A DNA stretch of 54,496 nucleotides from Treponema zioleckii (lineage in GTDB: Bacteria; Spirochaetota; Spirochaetia; Treponematales; Treponemataceae): the NCBI RefSeq assembly GCF_014737315.1, contig NZ_JPUF01000022.1, positions 1-54,496 on the forward strand, in the 5' to 3' direction. Within the stretch, counting starts at the first letter, position 1; each line of letters starts with the position of its first letter. Shown here piece after piece: positions 52,138-54,496 of this stretch. Position numbers and translations under genes: made by a program. The notes under the pieces are model-generated. The model was not told where the DNA came from. It saw nothing but the letters and a program-made list of their open reading frames with translations, and did no database searches.

Positions 52138-52325
52138 CACCCCAAAAGTTGCGAGCGGGGCGCGAGCAACAAAACTGCCTCTCCAAGTTGCCGCCGTGCT
52201 TGTCGCGGCAACTTGGAAGCCACGGCAAGACCCACCCACCAGAGCAAGAGTTTTCGTTAGAAAACTCTTGGGAAACGCACAAGTGAACTCTAATTCCTAA
52301 AATCCACTTTCCGCGTTTTCATTAA
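52138..52325 (+). repeat. Dispersed hairpin repeat, copy R5
   Basis: Second unit. Hairpin 1 at 52148-52170; hairpin 2 at 52182-52217 (TCCAAGTTGCCGC/GCGGCAACTTGGA, perfect 13 bp); hairpin 3 at 52246-52269. Hairpin 2 differs from R4 at two positions in each arm, and both differences preserve pairing. The tail repeats GGGAAACGCAC, AAGTGAACTCTAATTCCT and AAAATCC. Confidence 0.75.
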
Positions 52326-52660
52326 TCCTTAACAAAATCCTTTCGGTATGGGTTAAAGATGTCTAGGAGAACTCCTGCTTCGAGGCAAGTGCAACCGTGG
52401 ATTACGTCGTTCATTTTTAGCATTGTGTCGCCTTTTTGAACGATTTTTTTTACGCCGTCAATTTCGAATTCAAATTTTCCGCTTACAATGTAAGTGATTT
52501 GTGTGTGCGGATGATGGTGCAACGCTCCGATTGCACCTTTTTCGAAAGTGTTTTCAACACACATCAAATCGTCGCTATAGGCGAGAACTCTTCTTGTAAC
52601 ACCATTTCCTGCATCTACGCTTTCAACGTCGGAATGAAAGACCCATCTTTCGTTTTTCAT
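52322..52660 (-). CDS. Cupin-domain protein
   Basis: A 112-residue single-domain cupin. The metal-binding motif 1 is HHHPHTQITYIVSGKFEFEI, with clustered His and the Glu-containing strand; motif 2 ends in NDVIHGCTC. This fits the Cupin_2 group of small regulators and enzymes, and the ligand is unknown. The start is ATG 52660 with AGGAG and a 6-nt spacer; the longer frame from 52714 is rejected. The gene is convergent to the hairpin repeats. Confidence 0.85.
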   Translation of the reverse strand: MKNERWVFHSDVESVDAGNGVTRRVLAYSDDLMCVENTFEKGAIGALHHHPHTQITYIVSGKFEFEIDGVKKIVQKGDTMLKMNDVIHGCTCLEAGVLLDIFNPYRKDFVKD

Positions 52661-52741
52661 AAAATCTCCTGTGTTTTTTATTTGGCATTTTTTTAGGCTG
52701 CCTTTATTATTCAAAAATAGATTCCGATAAAATTATGTAGT

Positions 52742-53765
52742 ATGAAAAGAATTTTTACGAGTACTTTTTTATTAAGCCTGTCGATTTTTTTTCTTTCAAC
52801 TGTCAATGCCGCTTCTCCAACGACAGCCAAGGCACTTGCGCAGGAATCCTTAAAAAAATCATCGGTAAATGAATCCATAAAATATATTCAGAATAACATT
52901 TCCTCGCTTTCTGCCCCTGCCGAAAAACGTTCGGCTTACGCATTTTTGGGAAGCGTTCAGGAACAGATGGGCCTGTTTTGTGACGCTGAAAAATCCTACG
53001 CCGCCGCTGCTGCAATTTCCGCTTCGGATGCCGAGGGAATGACAAAAAAAAGTTACGGAGCAGCTCGTGATTGACGCTGTGCGCTGTGCGTTGAGTCTTG
53101 GTGACTATAATTCGGCGGAAAGCTATTTAAAAAGTGCCGTAAAAGATTCCAAGGATGAAAAAATAATTGCTTACGTAAAACTTTATACGGAATGGGCAAA
53201 ACTTTGCCGTGCGGAAAACGAAAAAGAGCTTCGTCCCGTGGTGGAGACTTTAAAATCTTTTGTCGGTTCAGACAAAATGAAATCTGTGGAGCCTTCCGTG
53301 CTTTTGACTTTGTATCATCTTACGGGCGAAAATTCATATTCGCGTTCGCTCAAAAATAAATATCCTTCGAGCATGGAATATGCCGTTGTGAGCGGCTCTG
53401 TTCAGCAACTTCCGCTCCCGTTCTGGTATTTTGTGCCGCGTTCGACCGACAATTTTTTTGACTCGCTTCCAGAAAATCAGGATTCAAAAACCGTAAAAAC
53501 GGCGAATGAGTCAAAAAATGACAAAAATCAAAACTCGGATACGAGAAAAGTTCTTCGCCAGCAGCTCGGACTTTTTAAGGTTGAAAAAAATGCGAAAAAA
53601 CTTGAGGAAAAGTTAAAAAGCTGCGGATTTAATGCTAGAATCATTACTGATACACGGGCTGACAAACTTTCGTATTATTCAGTGGTCGTTGATGAGGACA
53701 AAAATGGCACGATGGGGAAAAAACTCAACGATGCCGGTTTTGCATGTTCGCCTGTAATGGAGTGA
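52742..53765 (+). CDS. TPR/SPOR-domain exported protein, frameshifted at an A8 run
   Basis: Two frames make one exported protein. The first (52742-53074) has a signal peptide (SLSIFFLSTVNAASPTTA) and a TPR-like helical start. The second (from about 53052) continues with more helical repeats and a C-terminal SPOR-like domain (LRQQLGLFKVEKNAKKLEEK, KLSYYSVVVDEDKN, MGKKLNDAGF). Removing one A from the A8 run at 53044-53051 gives the continuous GMTKKVTEQLVIDAVRCALS. SPOR domains bind denuded peptidoglycan at sites of cell division; a role in envelope remodelling is inferred. The unknown gene at 53769 starts 3 bp after it. Confidence 0.75.
53044..53051 (+). other. A8 run at the frameshift of the SPOR gene
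   Basis: Eight A follow ATGAC. One fewer would restore the reading frame. Confidence 0.6.
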
Positions 53766-53768
53766 TTT

Positions 53769-54338
53769 ATGGCTGATGATAGACTTTCCGTGATGAGCGC
53801 GTTCAGCGCGTTTCAAAAGAAATTTTCTCGTTTTACGAAAGCTGAGGAAGGTGAGCGGCTTGCTCCTGTTCGAAAGGACAAGGTTTTGCAGCAGGAGATT
53901 TCTGACCGTGAGGAACGGTACGAGAATGCAGTTTCGAATTCATACAGAATCTATAAATCTCCGTTCGAAGCTTTGGGACGTAATTCAAGTCGTGCAAAAG
54001 CGATTGACGATGATGAGCAGAGTCTTTTGAAGGCTTATGATTTGTACAAGGCGATTCTTGAGCTGAATGAAAAAAAAGGTGATTCCCATACTTTTGTGGC
54101 AAAGTACGAGATTGAAAATTTGATTAGCCAAAAAGACACTTACACACGGGGCGGTCAGATGGTCTATCTTCAGTGCTGGTTTATGTTCGAGCAAGGAGTT
54201 ACGGATTTTGTTCCCGTTCTCGAAGAAGTTAAGCCCGGAAAATTTCAGTTGCGATTTGTTGAAGGCGAGTCTTTTAGGTTCCCGCAGACCGTTCTTGAGC
54301 AAGTAGAGATGATAAAAAGAATCTACTATCAGGGATAG
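53769..54338 (+). CDS. Cytoplasmic protein of unknown function
   Basis: A 189-residue soluble protein with no signal or membrane segment. The N terminus is rich in charged helices (FQKKFSRFTKAEEGERLAPV, LQQEISDREERYENAV). A middle segment KAIDDDEQSLLKAYDLYKAI and a C-terminal alpha/beta part (YLQCWFMFEQGVTDFVPVLE) follow. No family is recognised. It starts 3 bp after the SPOR gene and is probably co-transcribed with it. Confidence 0.6.
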   Translation: MADDRLSVMSAFSAFQKKFSRFTKAEEGERLAPVRKDKVLQQEISDREERYENAVSNSYRIYKSPFEALGRNSSRAKAIDDDEQSLLKAYDLYKAILELNEKKGDSHTFVAKYEIENLISQKDTYTRGGQMVYLQCWFMFEQGVTDFVPVLEEVKPGKFQLRFVEGESFRFPQTVLEQVEMIKRIYYQG

Positions 54339-54349
54339 ATTCTTTTTAC

Positions 54350-54496
54350 AAACGCGGCTACAGGGGGCAGCATTTGCAAGTTGACTAAAAGGCCCTGCTT
54401 GCCGCCTCGTTTTGTGAACACCTGCAAGAAGACCCACCAAAGCGCGAGTTTTTCGTAAGAAAAACTTGCGGGAAACGTCCGAGGAAAGATTTTAAT
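54350..54496 (+). repeat. Dispersed hairpin repeat, copy R6 (runs off the window)
   Basis: Contains GACCCACC, an AAGC box, then GCGAGTTTTTC/GAAAAACTTGC (54433-54459) and GGGAAACG, matching hairpin 3 and tail of R4/R5. One G-T pair in the stem would be a G-U pair in RNA. Only the right part of the unit is seen. Confidence 0.55.

Noticed and set aside
1-54496. tRNA, rRNA or known riboswitch genes
   Set aside because: None recognised by reading; a covariance-model scan would be decisive.

Overview
The window looks like chromosomal DNA of a Treponema-type spirochaete, probably a host-associated gut or rumen species. The evidence is a moderate-to-low G+C content, many secreted proteins and lipoproteins with outer-membrane-like C termini, FecR and class III cyclase genes side by side, a GTP-type PEP carboxykinase, a giant 2-hydroxyacyl-CoA dehydratase activase, PG0541-type and LPP20-type proteins, and an aldolase fused to a glyoxalase-like domain. 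The genus is inferred from gene content; no rRNA or tRNA gene was found to confirm it.

Layout. At 0.3-8.7 kb a minus-strand run encodes an adenylate/guanylate cyclase, a FecR-domain protein, an outer-membrane-like protein and a repeat-rich lipoprotein. At 8.9-13.1 kb lie a broken vapC, fabD-fabG and pckA. At 13.3-20.3 kb are a tripartite RND efflux operon with a PII-like accessory protein, then an exported beta-propeller. At 20.3-28.1 kb is an accessory stretch: vapC with an apparent antitoxin tail fused to PrmC, a 26-codon holin-like toxin with a convergent antisense RNA, an XRE regulator with palindromic operators divergent from an LPP20/CsgG-type lipoprotein operon, a structured GC-rich element, and an AAA/DUF4143 ATPase preceded by four 33-bp repeats. 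At 28.2-41.8 kb are prfA, the dehydratase activase, thrH, a sigma factor behind a sigma-54-type promoter, a frameshifted deacetylase-like gene, tsaD, a GGDEF protein, tyrA and apt. At 42-49.4 kb are two exported proteins, an Eda-glyoxalase fusion, the potABCD operon and a small membrane protein. At 49.4-54.5 kb are rplM-rpsI with a structured leader, a frameshifted recX, a HTH-receiver protein, a cupin, a frameshifted SPOR protein and an unknown protein.

The least ordinary content is not in the housekeeping genes. It is (i) a type I toxin-antitoxin locus in which toxin ORF, hairpin-masked Shine-Dalgarno, shared bidirectional terminator and antisense promoter can all be read from the sequence; (ii) a PrmC-antitoxin translational fusion next to vapC; (iii) a dispersed intergenic repeat of about 200 bp with three hairpins, in which two tandem copies carry compensatory base changes in both arms of a stem; (iv) four 33-bp promoter-like tandem repeats; and (v) a sigma-54 promoter driving a sigma-70-family gene, recalling the RpoN-RpoS arrangement of Borrelia.

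Three genes (deacetylase-like, recX, SPOR protein) are each broken at a run of seven or eight A or T. They may be assembly errors, phase-variable switches or slippage sites; the sequence alone cannot decide.
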